Assembly (NCBI RefSeq): GCF_003201475.1
Contig: NZ_QJJK01000010.1
Location: 247,536 to 311,535 of the forward strand
DNA from: Chelatococcus asaccharovorans
Lineage (GTDB): Bacteria > Pseudomonadota > Alphaproteobacteria > Rhizobiales > Beijerinckiaceae
Length of the DNA: 64,000 bases
Direction of reading: 5' to 3'
Shown here: positions 17,236 through 26,093 of the stretch, in pieces
Position numbering within the stretch: position 1 is the stretch's first letter
Layout: each line of letters begins with the position of its first letter
Position numbers and translations under genes: made by a program
Notes under the pieces: model-generated
What the model saw: the letters and a program-made list of their open reading frames with translations, nothing else
Told to the model about the DNA's origin: nothing
Database searches by the model: none

Positions 17236-18798
17236 TCATTCATGAGCGAGGTCCGGATGATGATGACTTCCGGCTGGCCGCGCCGCAGCCAAGATTTCTG
17301 CAGCGCGGTCGAGTTCCGCGTTGCATGACGCAAGGCGGTGCTGTTCGGTGTCGAGCCAGCTGCGATCTGCCTCGCGATCGGCGGCGGCGGCGCGCAAGAG
17401 GGCGTCGACCTGTTCCGGTGCCGCGCCGCCCTGGCTGGTGCAGGCGGCAATGAAGGTTGCCGGGTCCAGCGCGCTCCGGAATTCGGCATCGGTCAGTGCC
17501 ATATCGAGGCCGGTGACCGACGCGAACAGCCCGGCAGTGGCATCGGTGACGGCGACATCGTTTTCCACGCAATGGCGGACGAAAGCGCCAACCGCGTGAT
17601 GCGCCTGGCGGTAGGACAGAGTTCCCTGATGAACCAAAAGGTCGGCCAAGCTGCTCGCCGTCGTCCATCCCAGCTGTGCCCGCGCGCCCATGCGTGACGG
17701 ATGGACAATCAGCGTCTCGATGATGCCGGTCATGAGATCCGTCATATCCGCCGTCGTCTCGAACACGGCGTCGACATGGCCCGGGCTGCGCATCGCCAGA
17801 TCGCCCGAGCCCATGCCCCGACAGAGGGCCAGAACATTGGAAAACCAGTGCATCGACTGGGCGGCGGCAGTGCGGATGCCCTCCAATGCGATCGGGTTCT
17901 TCTTCTGCGGGAAGATGCTGCTTGTGCCGCAATAGCCGGCATCAAGTTCCACCAGGGCGAACTCGTTCGAAGACCAGAGCTGCAAGTCGGTTGCCAGATC
18001 ATTGATCTCGTTCATGATCAGGCAGGCCGCGGCTGCGATGTCGGCCAGATACTGGATATCCCGGCCGAGCCGGGCGTTCTCCACCAATCCCGCGAATCCC
18101 AGAAGCGCCGCCGTGCGCCGGCGATCCAGCGGCCAGGGCGAGCCGGAGCCGCCGACCGTGCCGAGCGGGCTCAGGTTGAGATGGTGATAGGCCTCGAGCA
18201 TCCGGACGAAAGCCCGGTGGATCTTGTTGGCGAAACCGAGCAGGTAGTGGCCAAACACCCAGGGCTGGGAGGGCTGCAAATGGGTATAGCCCGGCATCAG
18301 CGTCCGGCTGTGGCGGGCGGCAAGAGCGAGCAAGGCGTCCTGCAGCGCCACGAGGCGGTCCAGAACAGCTAAGGTGCCGTTGCGTTCATAGAGGCGACGG
18401 ACGGTCGCGCCCTGGTCGATGCGGCTGCGGCCAGTCGACAGGGCGCCAGCATCCGATTCGCCGACGGCGTTTGTCAGATGGGCCTCGATCTGGAGCACCA
18501 TGCTGCCGCGCTCCGGCTCGATGCGGAGCCGTGCTTCCGGATCGGCGCGGAGATCCCGGAGCGCGTCGACAAGCCGTGCCGCCTGCGTCGCGGGAATGAT
18601 GCCACGCTCGGCCAGCATCACGACATGGGCAAGGTCCACAGCCAGAATCTGGTGAAGCTTCGGCAGTTCCTTGCGCAGTCCCGGTTCAAGATAGTAGCGC
18701 CGCAGGCGGGGGGCGGGCTTCTTGCCTAGACGGGCGTCTGTCAGAAGGGCGCCGGCGCTACCGGCAGAATGGGGGGCAGAGGATGTGGGCGGCATCAT
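17236..18798 (-). CDS. Argininosuccinate-lyase-like enzyme (aspartase/fumarase superfamily), locus A
   Basis: About 520 residues from the ATG at 18798, longer than typical ArgH (about 460-500). Superfamily motifs are present: STGRSRIDQ (122-128 region, with Ile where ArgH has Asn), GYTHLQPSQP (170-179) and the signature loop GTSSIFPQKKNP (291-302) carrying the mobile catalytic Ser. The family eliminates fumarate from C-N bonds. Non-ArgH members such as EDDS lyase split aminodicarboxylates. With no other arginine-synthesis gene nearby and a peptide-type importer next to it, a catabolic lyase is more likely. A start at 18840 has no better ribosome site. Confidence 0.85.
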   Translation of the reverse strand: MMPPTSSAPHSAGSAGALLTDARLGKKPAPRLRRYYLEPGLRKELPKLHQILAVDLAHVVMLAERGIIPATQAARLVDALRDLRADPEARLRIEPERGSMVLQIEAHLTNAVGESDAGALSTGRSRIDQGATVRRLYERNGTLAVLDRLVALQDALLALAARHSRTLMPGYTHLQPSQPWVFGHYLLGFANKIHRAFVRMLEAYHHLNLSPLGTVGGSGSPWPLDRRRTAALLGFAGLVENARLGRDIQYLADIAAAACLIMNEINDLATDLQLWSSNEFALVELDAGYCGTSSIFPQKKNPIALEGIRTAAAQSMHWFSNVLALCRGMGSGDLAMRSPGHVDAVFETTADMTDLMTGIIETLIVHPSRMGARAQLGWTTASSLADLLVHQGTLSYRQAHHAVGAFVRHCVENDVAVTDATAGLFASVTGLDMALTDAEFRSALDPATFIAACTSQGGAAPEQVDALLRAAAADREADRSWLDTEQHRLASCNAELDRAAEILAAARPAGSHHHPDLAHE

Positions 18799-19444
18799 GG
18801 GAGGCGGCTCTCTATGGGCGTCGGCGCATTTGCAGCGCATTGACTTGCAGCGTCAACGGCGCAGTCCCTCGCGCCCGGGGCGGCTCATGGGATATGCGGA
18901 CGATGCTCGGCACGTCGCATTCAGAGCCGGCAGCCAGGATGCCGTTTCCCGCGTGGGGCTCCAAGTGAGAGTGGCATGAAGCGAGAGGCGATGAGGCGAG
19001 GGTTGCACATCGCCATAGACCGCCGTCATGGACTGCCACGGTGCCACCGGCTTCGAGAGCCGTGACCCGCCAACTCCCGGCATGAGCCGATGATGCAGGA
19101 GGCGGCGACGGCAGCTCCTCTTGCCGCAGCCGGCAGCAGCGCCTGGCGGCGCGTCAATTCGTGTTCGCCAACAATCATCGATATCACTCTGAAAATTTCT
19201 TGAACAGAGAGGAGCTCTCAGATTCCTCACATGGTCAAGCTGAATGATCGATCCATCATGAATTAGCATGATGATCGACATTTAAGTTATGGAATTGGGC
19301 TGATTTGCACGATCAATGTTCAAATGCGTATAAAATTATATATAACGGTTTATGGGATTTATAGTAAATTTCGTTATACTTGGCAGTGTCAAGTTGACGA
19401 CGTTACATTTTATCGCGAATGTTGCGTTCTCCGAGGCGGCCCCG
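18799..19444. promoter_or_regulatory. Divergent control region of locus A (AT-rich part 19180-19440, dyad at 19246-19279)
   Basis: This 646-bp gap separates the leftward lyase gene from the rightward M24-like gene. The right half is strikingly AT-rich (for example 19320-19390), unlike its surroundings. It contains an extended dyad, GATCGATC CATCATG - AATTAG - CATGATG ATCGAC (19246-19279), with a perfect 7-bp inner arm, suited to a dimeric regulator. The left half has only short, uncoded frames. Divergent promoters for both locus A units are expected here. Confidence 0.5.
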
Positions 19445-20638
19445 ATGCCGCGGCTCATAGTCCAGAGTAATCGCGACATGCTGCACTTTCCTGTTTCCGA
19501 ATTCGATCGCCGCATTCGAAATGTTCGAGCAGAGCTGGAACGACGCGGGTTGGATGCGCTGCTCATATTTGCGCAGGAGAGCCACTATTATCTCACGGGC
19601 TTCGATACTGGCGGATACAAGTTCTTCCAGTGCGCGATCCTGACGACAGACGAGACGCCCATCACTCTGATGACGCGCCGGCCAGACTTGCCTCAGGCCA
19701 GGCTGACTTCAACGATCGAGGATATCCGGATCTGGGTGGACGCCGAGGGCGCCAATCCAGCCGAACAGTTGAAGACGATTCTTCAGGAAAAGGGGCTCCA
19801 GGGCAAACGCCTGGGCATAGAGCTCGACACGCATGGCCTGACAGCCGCCAACTGGGAGAAGGTCCGGGTCGCATGCGACGGGTGGTGCACGTTGATCGAT
19901 GCATCGACCGTCGTATCGTTGCAGCGCGTCGTGAAATCGCCCCTCGAGCTCGATTATGTGCGACGCGCCGCCAGCCTGGCGGACGAGGTTATTCGCGTCG
20001 TGGCCGCGTGCGCGGGGCCGGATGTGCATGAAGGCGAGGTCGAGGCCGCCGCAGGCGCCGCGGTGCTTCGTGGCGGCGGCGATATCACGATCGCCAAGGT
20101 GATCATGTCCTCCGGGCCGAATGCAATGATGACGCGCGCTTCCTCCGGTTCGCGAACGATGCGTGCTGGCGAGCAGCTCACCTGCGAATGGGGCGGGATC
20201 TACCGGCGCTACCATGCGGGAATCTTCCGCACCTTTGCCATCGGCAAGGCCAAGCCCGAGCACAAGGAGATCTTCGAGATCGCCAATGCCTCATTGCACG
20301 CAATGACGGAGGCCGCGATGCCGGGCGAGCCGATCGGCAATATCGACCGCGAGCATCGGCGCGTCTTCGACGAAGCCGGATATGAGAACGAGCGACAGCC
20401 CTCGGCCGGATATTCCGTTGGCGCGACCTTCCCCCCGAAGGGCCTGCCGGATTCGCCGCCGCTGCTCTACACCGGCAACCCGATGATCGCCCAGCCGGGG
20501 ATGACCTTCTTCCTCCATGCAGTCTGGTCGGATCCCCGGACGGGCTCGGCGATGATGCTTGGCCATACGATCGTCATTACTGAAGACGGACGTGAGGTCC
20601 TGAGTAAGCTTGTTCCGGAGTACTATGAATGCCTCTAG
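19445..20638 (+). CDS. Metal-less M24 (creatinase-fold) homologue, locus A
   Basis: A 397-residue protein from the ATG at 19445 (GAGGCGGCCCCG before it); a frame opening at 19352 begins inside the AT-rich control region. It has the creatinase N-domain (ALLIFAQESHYYLTGFD) and the pitta-bread C-domain, but none of the five M24 metal ligands is kept: Glu248 and Gly259 replace the two Asp residues (CEWGGIYRRYHAGIFRT), and the His and both Glu positions are also changed. Creatinase itself works without metal, so it may be an enzyme using a His/Glu mechanism, or a partner of the metal-bearing M24 enzyme. Its stop overlaps the next gene by 10 bp. Confidence 0.85.
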   Translation: MPRLIVQSNRDMLHFPVSEFDRRIRNVRAELERRGLDALLIFAQESHYYLTGFDTGGYKFFQCAILTTDETPITLMTRRPDLPQARLTSTIEDIRIWVDAEGANPAEQLKTILQEKGLQGKRLGIELDTHGLTAANWEKVRVACDGWCTLIDASTVVSLQRVVKSPLELDYVRRAASLADEVIRVVAACAGPDVHEGEVEAAAGAAVLRGGGDITIAKVIMSSGPNAMMTRASSGSRTMRAGEQLTCEWGGIYRRYHAGIFRTFAIGKAKPEHKEIFEIANASLHAMTEAAMPGEPIGNIDREHRRVFDEAGYENERQPSAGYSVGATFPPKGLPDSPPLLYTGNPMIAQPGMTFFLHAVWSDPRTGSAMMLGHTIVITEDGREVLSKLVPEYYECL

Positions 20639-21795
20639 TTGACGCGCCACTCGATGCGGTGCGGTCAAGGCCCCTCGAAGTCTACCGAGCCCTTTACCCG
20701 GTCACCCGCAAGAAAATCTGGCTCAATCACGCATCCATGGGCACGCTGAGCGATCCCGTTGCCGAGGCCCTGCGCAGTTATATCGACGATCATGCCAACG
20801 GCAACATCAGCATACCGAGCGACATCGAGCTTGTCGCGAAGGCGCGTGAGGCCGCTGCAGCCTTTATCAATGCCGACGTCGAAGAGATCGCCTTCACCAA
20901 GAACGTCGCTGATGCGCTGAATATCGTCGCGCAGGGCCTGGCTTGGCGGCCGGGCGACAGGATCGTCATCGCCGACCAGGAGTTTCCGGCCAACGTCTTC
21001 CCATGGACCAATCTGAAGTCCCGCGGCGTCGAGATCGTCACCGTGGCGAGCGTGAAAGGGCGCGTTCCGCAGGACGCCGTGACGGCGGCGATCGATGAGC
21101 GGACCCGCCTCGTAGCGCTCTCTTGGGTGGAATTCAGCACGGGCTATCGCAATGATCTAAAAGCGATCGCGGCCGCCTGCCACGCCAAGGGCGCGTTATT
21201 CTGTGTCGATGCCATTCAGGCTCTCGGCGCTCTGCCGCTCGACGTCCGCGATACCGACATCGACATCCTCGCGACATCGTCGCATAAGTGGCTCCTGGCG
21301 CCAACGGGGGTCGGCTGGATGTATGTGCGCAAGGCGCTCATCGAGCGGATTGGTGTGAGCTATCTCGGCCAGAGCAGCGTCAGCCGTAGCCTCGCGCTCG
21401 ACTATCTCGACCTTGACCTGCCACTCTGGCCGGACGCGCGTCGCTTCGAGCCCGGCATCCTGAATTATCAGGGGCTCGTTGGGCTGACCGCCGCGATCGC
21501 TTTGTTTAACGAGGTCGGGATGGCTCGCGTGCGGGACCAGATCCGCCGCCTCTCGGACAGGGCAGTATCGGGACTGCTCGCCCGCGGATATACCGTGATC
21601 AGCAGCCGTGCCGGTGAGGAGTGGTCCGGCGCTGTGTCATTCCAATCGCCCCGGCTGCCGGCGCCAGCGATCCATGCAGCACTCGCCGCGGCACATGTCG
21701 TGATCTCGCTGCGGAACGATATCGTGCGGATCTCGCCTCACTACTACAACAACGATGATGATATCGCCCAGTTTCTCGATGCGCTGCCACAGTAG
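20629..21795 (+). CDS. Class-V fold-type-I PLP enzyme (aminotransferase V / isopenicillin-N-epimerase/EgtE-like), locus A
   Basis: A 388-residue PLP enzyme whose start lies within the end of the M24-like gene, implying coupled translation. Features: FTKNVADALNIVAQGL (cofactor phosphate loop), VDAIQALGALPLDV with PLP-pairing Asp194, and the Schiff-base Lys220 in TSSHKWLLAP. The family includes cysteine desulfurases, isopenicillin-N epimerase, kynureninase and the EgtE C-S lyase, so epimerisation, transamination or beta-elimination are all possible. The closest partner in this window is the locus B gene at 27286, which also follows an M24 gene. Confidence 0.88.
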   Translation: MPLVDAPLDAVRSRPLEVYRALYPVTRKKIWLNHASMGTLSDPVAEALRSYIDDHANGNISIPSDIELVAKAREAAAAFINADVEEIAFTKNVADALNIVAQGLAWRPGDRIVIADQEFPANVFPWTNLKSRGVEIVTVASVKGRVPQDAVTAAIDERTRLVALSWVEFSTGYRNDLKAIAAACHAKGALFCVDAIQALGALPLDVRDTDIDILATSSHKWLLAPTGVGWMYVRKALIERIGVSYLGQSSVSRSLALDYLDLDLPLWPDARRFEPGILNYQGLVGLTAAIALFNEVGMARVRDQIRRLSDRAVSGLLARGYTVISSRAGEEWSGAVSFQSPRLPAPAIHAALAAAHVVISLRNDIVRISPHYYNNDDDIAQFLDALPQ

Positions 21796-22111
21796 AGCGC
21801 GTTTCGACCTGATTGAAGCAGATCGGCGCTCACCTCTTCTATCCAGCAAGACTTGTCGAGCCTGGTTTCGCTCCGGTCGGATTATGATCTCGATGTGGGC
21901 CACGCGACCGGGCTGAGCTTCCGAAGTCGCCGCGGCCCGCGAAGTTTGCGCTGCGCATCGGGGAAGCCGCAGCACCGAGGCTTGATCGCCTGGCCCCGTG
22001 CGTCTGTGTGCATCCTGGGTTTCCTGCCATATCCCGCACTCTTGCTGACGGCTATACTAGGAGGATAAGAGAACACACGGGCGGGCTCCGCCAACCGAGG
22101 TGAACGGCGAT
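21796..22111. other. Intergenic region before the LysR gene
   Basis: A 316-bp stretch without a supportable gene. The last 60 bases carry TATACT (about 22052-22057) and an AGGAGGATAAGAG stretch, which could serve LysR expression, although the ATG used is about 40 bases further on. No repeat stands out. Confidence 0.4.
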
Positions 22112-23017
22112 ATGAATTTCCGGCAGATTGAAGCCTTCTGCGCACTGATGGCCTGCGGAACCGCCTCTCGAGCCGCTGATATTCTGAACGTGACTCAGCC
22201 CGCTATCAGTCGATCGATTGCCGAACTGGAGCGCGAAGTCGGATTCCCGCTGTTCACCCGTGAGCGCCGTCGTATGATCCCGACCCCGGAAGGGCAGATG
22301 CTGTACCGCGAGTCGGAGGACGCGTTCGCGGGCATCGAAAGGATCCGAATGACCGCGGCGCGAATCCGCAATCTCGGTTCCGGTGACCTCAGAATTGCCA
22401 GTCTGCCCGCCCTTGGCGATACGCTTGCGCCGCGGGCGGTGAAGTTGTTTCAGGAGGCCAATCCCCATGTTCCGGTGACGCTGCGAGTCGTAGGTTCTTC
22501 CTCTGTCCGCGAGCTCATCCTTTCAGGGGAATACCACATCGGCATCGTCTCAAATGAGATTGATCTGCGCGGCGTCGAGCGTCAGCTCTTCGAGCGATAC
22601 GCGGCCGTCTGTGTGATGACAGCCTCTCATCCGCTAACAGCAAAGGGCTTGATCACGGCGGAAGATCTCGCGGGCCAAGCATTTGTGCTTCCCTCGCCGG
22701 AAGATGCATCACGCATCAAGATCGATCAAATCTTTGGACATCGTAATATCAGGTTGCGCGTCGTTGCAGAGGCCTACTCCTCTGCAACTGTTTGCGCTCT
22801 TGTTTGCGAGGGAGTTGGAATCGGAATTGTGAACCCTCTAGCAGCCGAGAAATACATCAGAAGCGGACTGGTGGTGCGACCGTTCCTGCCAGAAGTCGTG
22901 CTGATGACAAGCTTAATATACCCTCTGGGTTTGCAGAATTCGATCATTTCGAGGCAATTTTCGGACGTCCTGCGTAGTGTGTCGAAAGGCATTGCGCCAT
23001 CTGGAGATGCTGTATAG
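22112..23017 (+). CDS. LysR-family transcriptional regulator, locus A
   Basis: A 301-residue regulator from the ATG at 22112 (GAGGTGAACGGCGAT upstream; an in-frame GTG at 22100 is less likely). It has the N-terminal winged HTH (FRQIEAFCALMACGTASRAADILNVTQPAISRSIAELE, given here as a run of shorter motifs: MACGTASRAADIL, then VTQPAISRS) and a periplasmic-binding-like effector domain from about residue 92. The last 100 codons are more AT-rich than the start. It is transcribed away from the class-V gene and is the natural candidate to control both locus A units. Confidence 0.9.
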   Translation: MNFRQIEAFCALMACGTASRAADILNVTQPAISRSIAELEREVGFPLFTRERRRMIPTPEGQMLYRESEDAFAGIERIRMTAARIRNLGSGDLRIASLPALGDTLAPRAVKLFQEANPHVPVTLRVVGSSSVRELILSGEYHIGIVSNEIDLRGVERQLFERYAAVCVMTASHPLTAKGLITAEDLAGQAFVLPSPEDASRIKIDQIFGHRNIRLRVVAEAYSSATVCALVCEGVGIGIVNPLAAEKYIRSGLVVRPFLPEVVLMTSLIYPLGLQNSIISRQFSDVLRSVSKGIAPSGDAV

Positions 23018-23476
23018 CGTCCAGTAAATAATGTAATTCGCGCTTCGCGAGCTTTCTTACATCATGAGGAGCAGCCAAACCAATCATGAGGCAATCATGG
23101 CCTGCGATGGCGAAGGCCGCTTGCGAAGTCGGTCGCGTCGATCGCTGAAGCCGGTCTGCATTCGGCAAAGCAATGCCGAACAATTGCATTGCGCAAGATC
23201 ATAGACGTATCAAGCGTCGAAAGCTCGATGATCGGCTTCAAAACATCCGCCTGCCGCGACGATCCTGTCCGGGATCGAAAATGGTCCACACCATGCGCAA
23301 ACGACAGGCGAGGTACGTCCACAATCCAGCACCATCACTCGTCGACGAGTTTGAAGTCCTGGCGGCCTGAATACCGTATCCGATCAATGTGTTGGTCCAA
23401 ATGGCAAGTTTGCGACAAAGCCCGGAAGTGCAGGCTTTGTCAGGATGCAGTGCTTTGACCCGTTGTCCCACGCTGA
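23018..23476. other. Left junction region of locus B, no supported gene
   Basis: This 459-bp stretch has lower GC than either side and contains only short interrupted frames. A leftward stretch around 23060-23330 reads a little like a broken LysR effector domain in two frames, but not convincingly. Codon style changes across it, from mixed use in the LysR gene to Leu-CTG-rich use in the ATPase gene at 23477. It therefore marks the left edge of the foreign block. Confidence 0.4.
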
Positions 23477-24265
23477 TCAGACCGCGGAGGCGATCAGTTG
23501 CTGGGTGTAGTCGTGGCGCGGGTTGGCAAAGAACTGGGCCGAAGGACCGGTCTCGACAATCTGGCCCTTGTACATGACCGCCACGTCGTCGCTGATGTGA
23601 CGGACCAAATGCAGGTTGTGAGAGATGAAGAAATAGGTTAGCCCCAGATCGGCCTGCAACCGCAGCAGCAGGTTGACAATCTGCGCCTGAACCGAAACAT
23701 CAAGCGCGCTGGTTGGCTCGTCCAGCACCAGCAATTCGGGTTCGAGCACCAACGCGCGGGCGATAGCGATGCGCTGGCGCTGGCCGCCGGAAAATTCGTG
23801 TGGAAAGCGGCTGCCCTGATCCTCGCGCAGTCCGACCAGTTGCATCATCTCGGCCACCCGCGCCACGCGCGAGGCCGGGTTCCCCGACCCGTGGATATCC
23901 AGCGGCTCGCGGATCAGCCGGGCCACGGTCTTGCGTGGGTTCAGCGATGAATAAGGGTCTTGGAAAACGGTCTGAAACCCCCGCCGCAACGCCGTGAGGC
24001 GGCGGCGGTCAGCCGAAACCAGTGATTCCCCTTTGAATAGCACATCGCCCGCCGTGGGCCGGGCCAAAAGCGTCGCGCAGCGTCCAAGGGTGCTTTTCCC
24101 GCTGCCGCTTTCGCCCACCAGCCCCAGCGTGGTGCCGCGTCGGATGGTCAGCGACACGCCGCGCACGGCCTGCACGACCGGCCCACCACCACCCAGCAGC
24201 GAACGGCCCGACCCATAGGTCATGCTCAGGTCCCTGATCTGCACGATGGCATCGGTGGAAGACAC
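23477..24265 (-). CDS. Dipeptide-type ABC transporter ATPase, DppF-like (short form), locus B
   Basis: A 262-residue ATPase. Walker A is GESGSGKST (51-59), the Q loop is VFQDPYSSLNPR (the DppF/OppF version), the signature is FSGGQRQR, and Walker B is LLVLDEPTSALD, followed by the switch His in FISHN. It ends shortly after GPSAQFFANPRHDYTQQLI and so lacks the 50-70 residue C-terminal extension of standard DppF. It follows the binding protein in a leftward pair. Its natural partners, DppB, DppC and DppD, lie 20 kb away at 43.5-46.3 kb, and shared operator sequences suggest they are co-regulated. Confidence 0.92.
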   Translation of the reverse strand: MSSTDAIVQIRDLSMTYGSGRSLLGGGGPVVQAVRGVSLTIRRGTTLGLVGESGSGKSTLGRCATLLARPTAGDVLFKGESLVSADRRRLTALRRGFQTVFQDPYSSLNPRKTVARLIREPLDIHGSGNPASRVARVAEMMQLVGLREDQGSRFPHEFSGGQRQRIAIARALVLEPELLVLDEPTSALDVSVQAQIVNLLLRLQADLGLTYFFISHNLHLVRHISDDVAVMYKGQIVETGPSAQFFANPRHDYTQQLIASAV

Positions 24266-24334
24266 GGCAGGCTCCTTGACTGGTTGGGTATGCCAGCTTC
24301 GGGGCAGGCCGCCCGCCCGGAAGGTATAATCCTA

Positions 24335-25879
24335 TCAGGCCCAGTGCAGGTGCTGTGCCGAAATCGGCAGCGTCACCACATTCAGCGCCCCTTCCAGTTG
24401 GGCCATGCCCTGCAGGCTGGATTTATAGGCCATCGCGTCATCGCGCCATGAGATGAATATCCACGGGCTCAGTTCCAGCAGATACAGCTCCAGCTCGCGG
24501 TAGATCTCCTTGCGGCGCGTCTCGTCCTGTTCGGCCCGGCCGGCGGCGAGCAGTTTGCTGACGCGGGCATCCTCGAACTTCGCGCCGTTTGCCCAGAACC
24601 CGGTGCCGGGACCGAAGAAATAGTCATAGGCAAGGTTTGGATCGGGGCCCCGTACATTGGTTCCGTACAGGATCAGATCATAATTGCCGGTGTTCTTACG
24701 GTCGACCACGGTAGGAAAATCGACCAGCTGGATGTTGGTTTTGATGCCGATAGCCGCCAGATTAGCCGCGATGATCTGGCCCACGACGACATAGACCGCC
24801 GGCGTCTGCGCCACCATGAAGTCGATCTTCAGCCCCTCGACCCCTGCTTCTGCCAACAACGCCTTGGCCTTTTTGGGGTCATAGCCAAAGGCATCGGCGG
24901 TATCTGGGTTGTGGAAGGCCGAGGTCGCCGGCATCGGCATACCAGACAGCGGCTTGCCATAGCCAAAGAACGCCGCCATCGACACCGCGTTGCGGTCAAT
25001 TGCCCAGGCGATGGCCCGGCGTACCCTGGGGTCGGCCAGCCGCGGCATCGACACATTGCAAAACAGACTCATGAACGCCGCGGGTGCCGAGAACACGGTA
25101 ATCCCCGATGCGGCCTTCAGCGCGTTGATCTGGTTCCACGGCACGGTGTCGATAACATCCACGCTGCCCGTCCGTAGCGCGTTGATGCGGGCGCTGTCAT
25201 CGGCGATGGACCGGTAGGTGATAGTTTCAAGCTTGGCGGGGCCTTCATAAAAGGCGGGGTTTCGTGTGACCACCGTCTGCACCTTGGGATCAAAGCTTTT
25301 CAGCATGAAGGGGCCGGTTCCGTTGGCCTCGACCGCAACATTGGGGGCGCTGGCCATCCATCCGGCAGACACGATGGCGACCTCTTCGGTGGCCAGCACG
25401 GCGGGAAAGCTGACATCTGGCTGCGGCAGGCTGAACACCACGGTCAGATCGTCCCGCGCCTCGACCTTGACCCCTGCCAGCGGCTTGGCCAGCGTGGCGC
25501 CGACCGCGGGATCTTGGATACGCGCGAAGGTATAGATCACATCGGCGGCCGTGAACGGCTGGCCCTTGTGGAAGGTCACCCCCGATTTCAGCCTGACCAC
25601 AAAGGTCGACGGGTCGGTAAATTCCCAGCTTTCGGCGAGCTCGCCCACCATCCGGCCTTTGGTGTCATAGCCGATCAGCCGGTCATAGATGACGGTCAGC
25701 GTCTTGCGCCAGACCGAGCTGGCCGCGACATGGGGATCCAGCCCCGCCAGCAGGCCCAGCGTGCCAAAGGTCAGCGTTCCGCTGCCAGCGGCCGGGGACT
25801 GGGCGAAGGCGCGAAATGCCAGCGAACTGCTCATGCCCAGCGCCGCGGCACCCAGCATCATCTGTCGGCGATCTACCAT
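24335..25879 (-). CDS. Periplasmic binding protein of a dipeptide-type ABC transporter (SBP family 5), locus B
   Basis: A 514-residue protein. The ATG at 25879 (after GGGGAGACCTGC) gives a Tat-like signal MVDRRQMMLGAAALGMSSSLAFRAFAQS; earlier frames to 25960 lack one. Family 5 landmarks are LLAGLDPHVAASS, YDRLIGYDTKGRMVGELAESWE, VTFHKGQPFTAADVIYTFARI, NGTGPFMLKSFDP and DPRVRRAIAWAIDRNAV. It is divergent from the M24 gene at 26094 across a region filled with palindromes. It is the counterpart of the locus A binding protein, though the two sequences differ widely. Confidence 0.93.
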   Translation of the reverse strand: MVDRRQMMLGAAALGMSSSLAFRAFAQSPAAGSGTLTFGTLGLLAGLDPHVAASSVWRKTLTVIYDRLIGYDTKGRMVGELAESWEFTDPSTFVVRLKSGVTFHKGQPFTAADVIYTFARIQDPAVGATLAKPLAGVKVEARDDLTVVFSLPQPDVSFPAVLATEEVAIVSAGWMASAPNVAVEANGTGPFMLKSFDPKVQTVVTRNPAFYEGPAKLETITYRSIADDSARINALRTGSVDVIDTVPWNQINALKAASGITVFSAPAAFMSLFCNVSMPRLADPRVRRAIAWAIDRNAVSMAAFFGYGKPLSGMPMPATSAFHNPDTADAFGYDPKKAKALLAEAGVEGLKIDFMVAQTPAVYVVVGQIIAANLAAIGIKTNIQLVDFPTVVDRKNTGNYDLILYGTNVRGPDPNLAYDYFFGPGTGFWANGAKFEDARVSKLLAAGRAEQDETRRKEIYRELELYLLELSPWIFISWRDDAMAYKSSLQGMAQLEGALNVVTLPISAQHLHWA

Positions 25880-25914
25880 GCAGGTCTCCCCTGTCGTCAC
25901 GGAAGTGTTGCTAT

Positions 25915-26071
25915 TATCGTTACAGCGTTTCTGATAAAGGCTTGTCAGGCCCTCTGTCAAGGGGGCTCTGGTCGGCCAGACCCAATTTGTTACGACTATC
26001 GTGACAGTGTTGACAGTTATTGCGCGCCACCATAATCGTTACGTTGTACCGATATTGGTTACACTGTTACC
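25915..26071. promoter_or_regulatory. Cluster of four IclR-type palindromes in the divergent locus B promoter
   Basis: Four related sites lie between the binding-protein and M24 genes: 25915-25936 (TATCGTTACAGC...CTGATA), 25997-26017 (TATCGTGACAGTGTTGACAGT), 26034-26054 (AATCGTTACGTT..ACCGATA) and 26057-26071 (GGTTACACTGTTACC). The consensus is about TATCGNNACANTGTNNCGATA. The same palindrome (47502-47522) stands before the IclR gene. The stretch CTATTATCGTTACA is identical at both loci. This strongly suggests control of both promoters by that IclR protein. Confidence 0.7.
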
Positions 26072-26093
26072 GTGCCCTGAAGAAAGCGACCCC

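Noticed and set aside
18853..19281. 142-codon leftward frame in the locus A control region
   Set aside because: No ribosome site, Cys/Arg/Pro-rich low-quality composition and overlap with the AT-rich dyad region.
11051..22000. Ergothioneine or S-succinocysteine catabolism as the named function of locus A
   Set aside because: The PLP, lyase and M24 families are compatible, but no diagnostic enzyme of either pathway (ergothionase, thiohydantoin steps, SnaA-type acetyltransferase) is present; naming a substrate would be guesswork.
23040..23330. Possible broken LysR effector domain in the left junction
   Set aside because: The resemblance needs a frame change and is weak; recorded only as a gap description.
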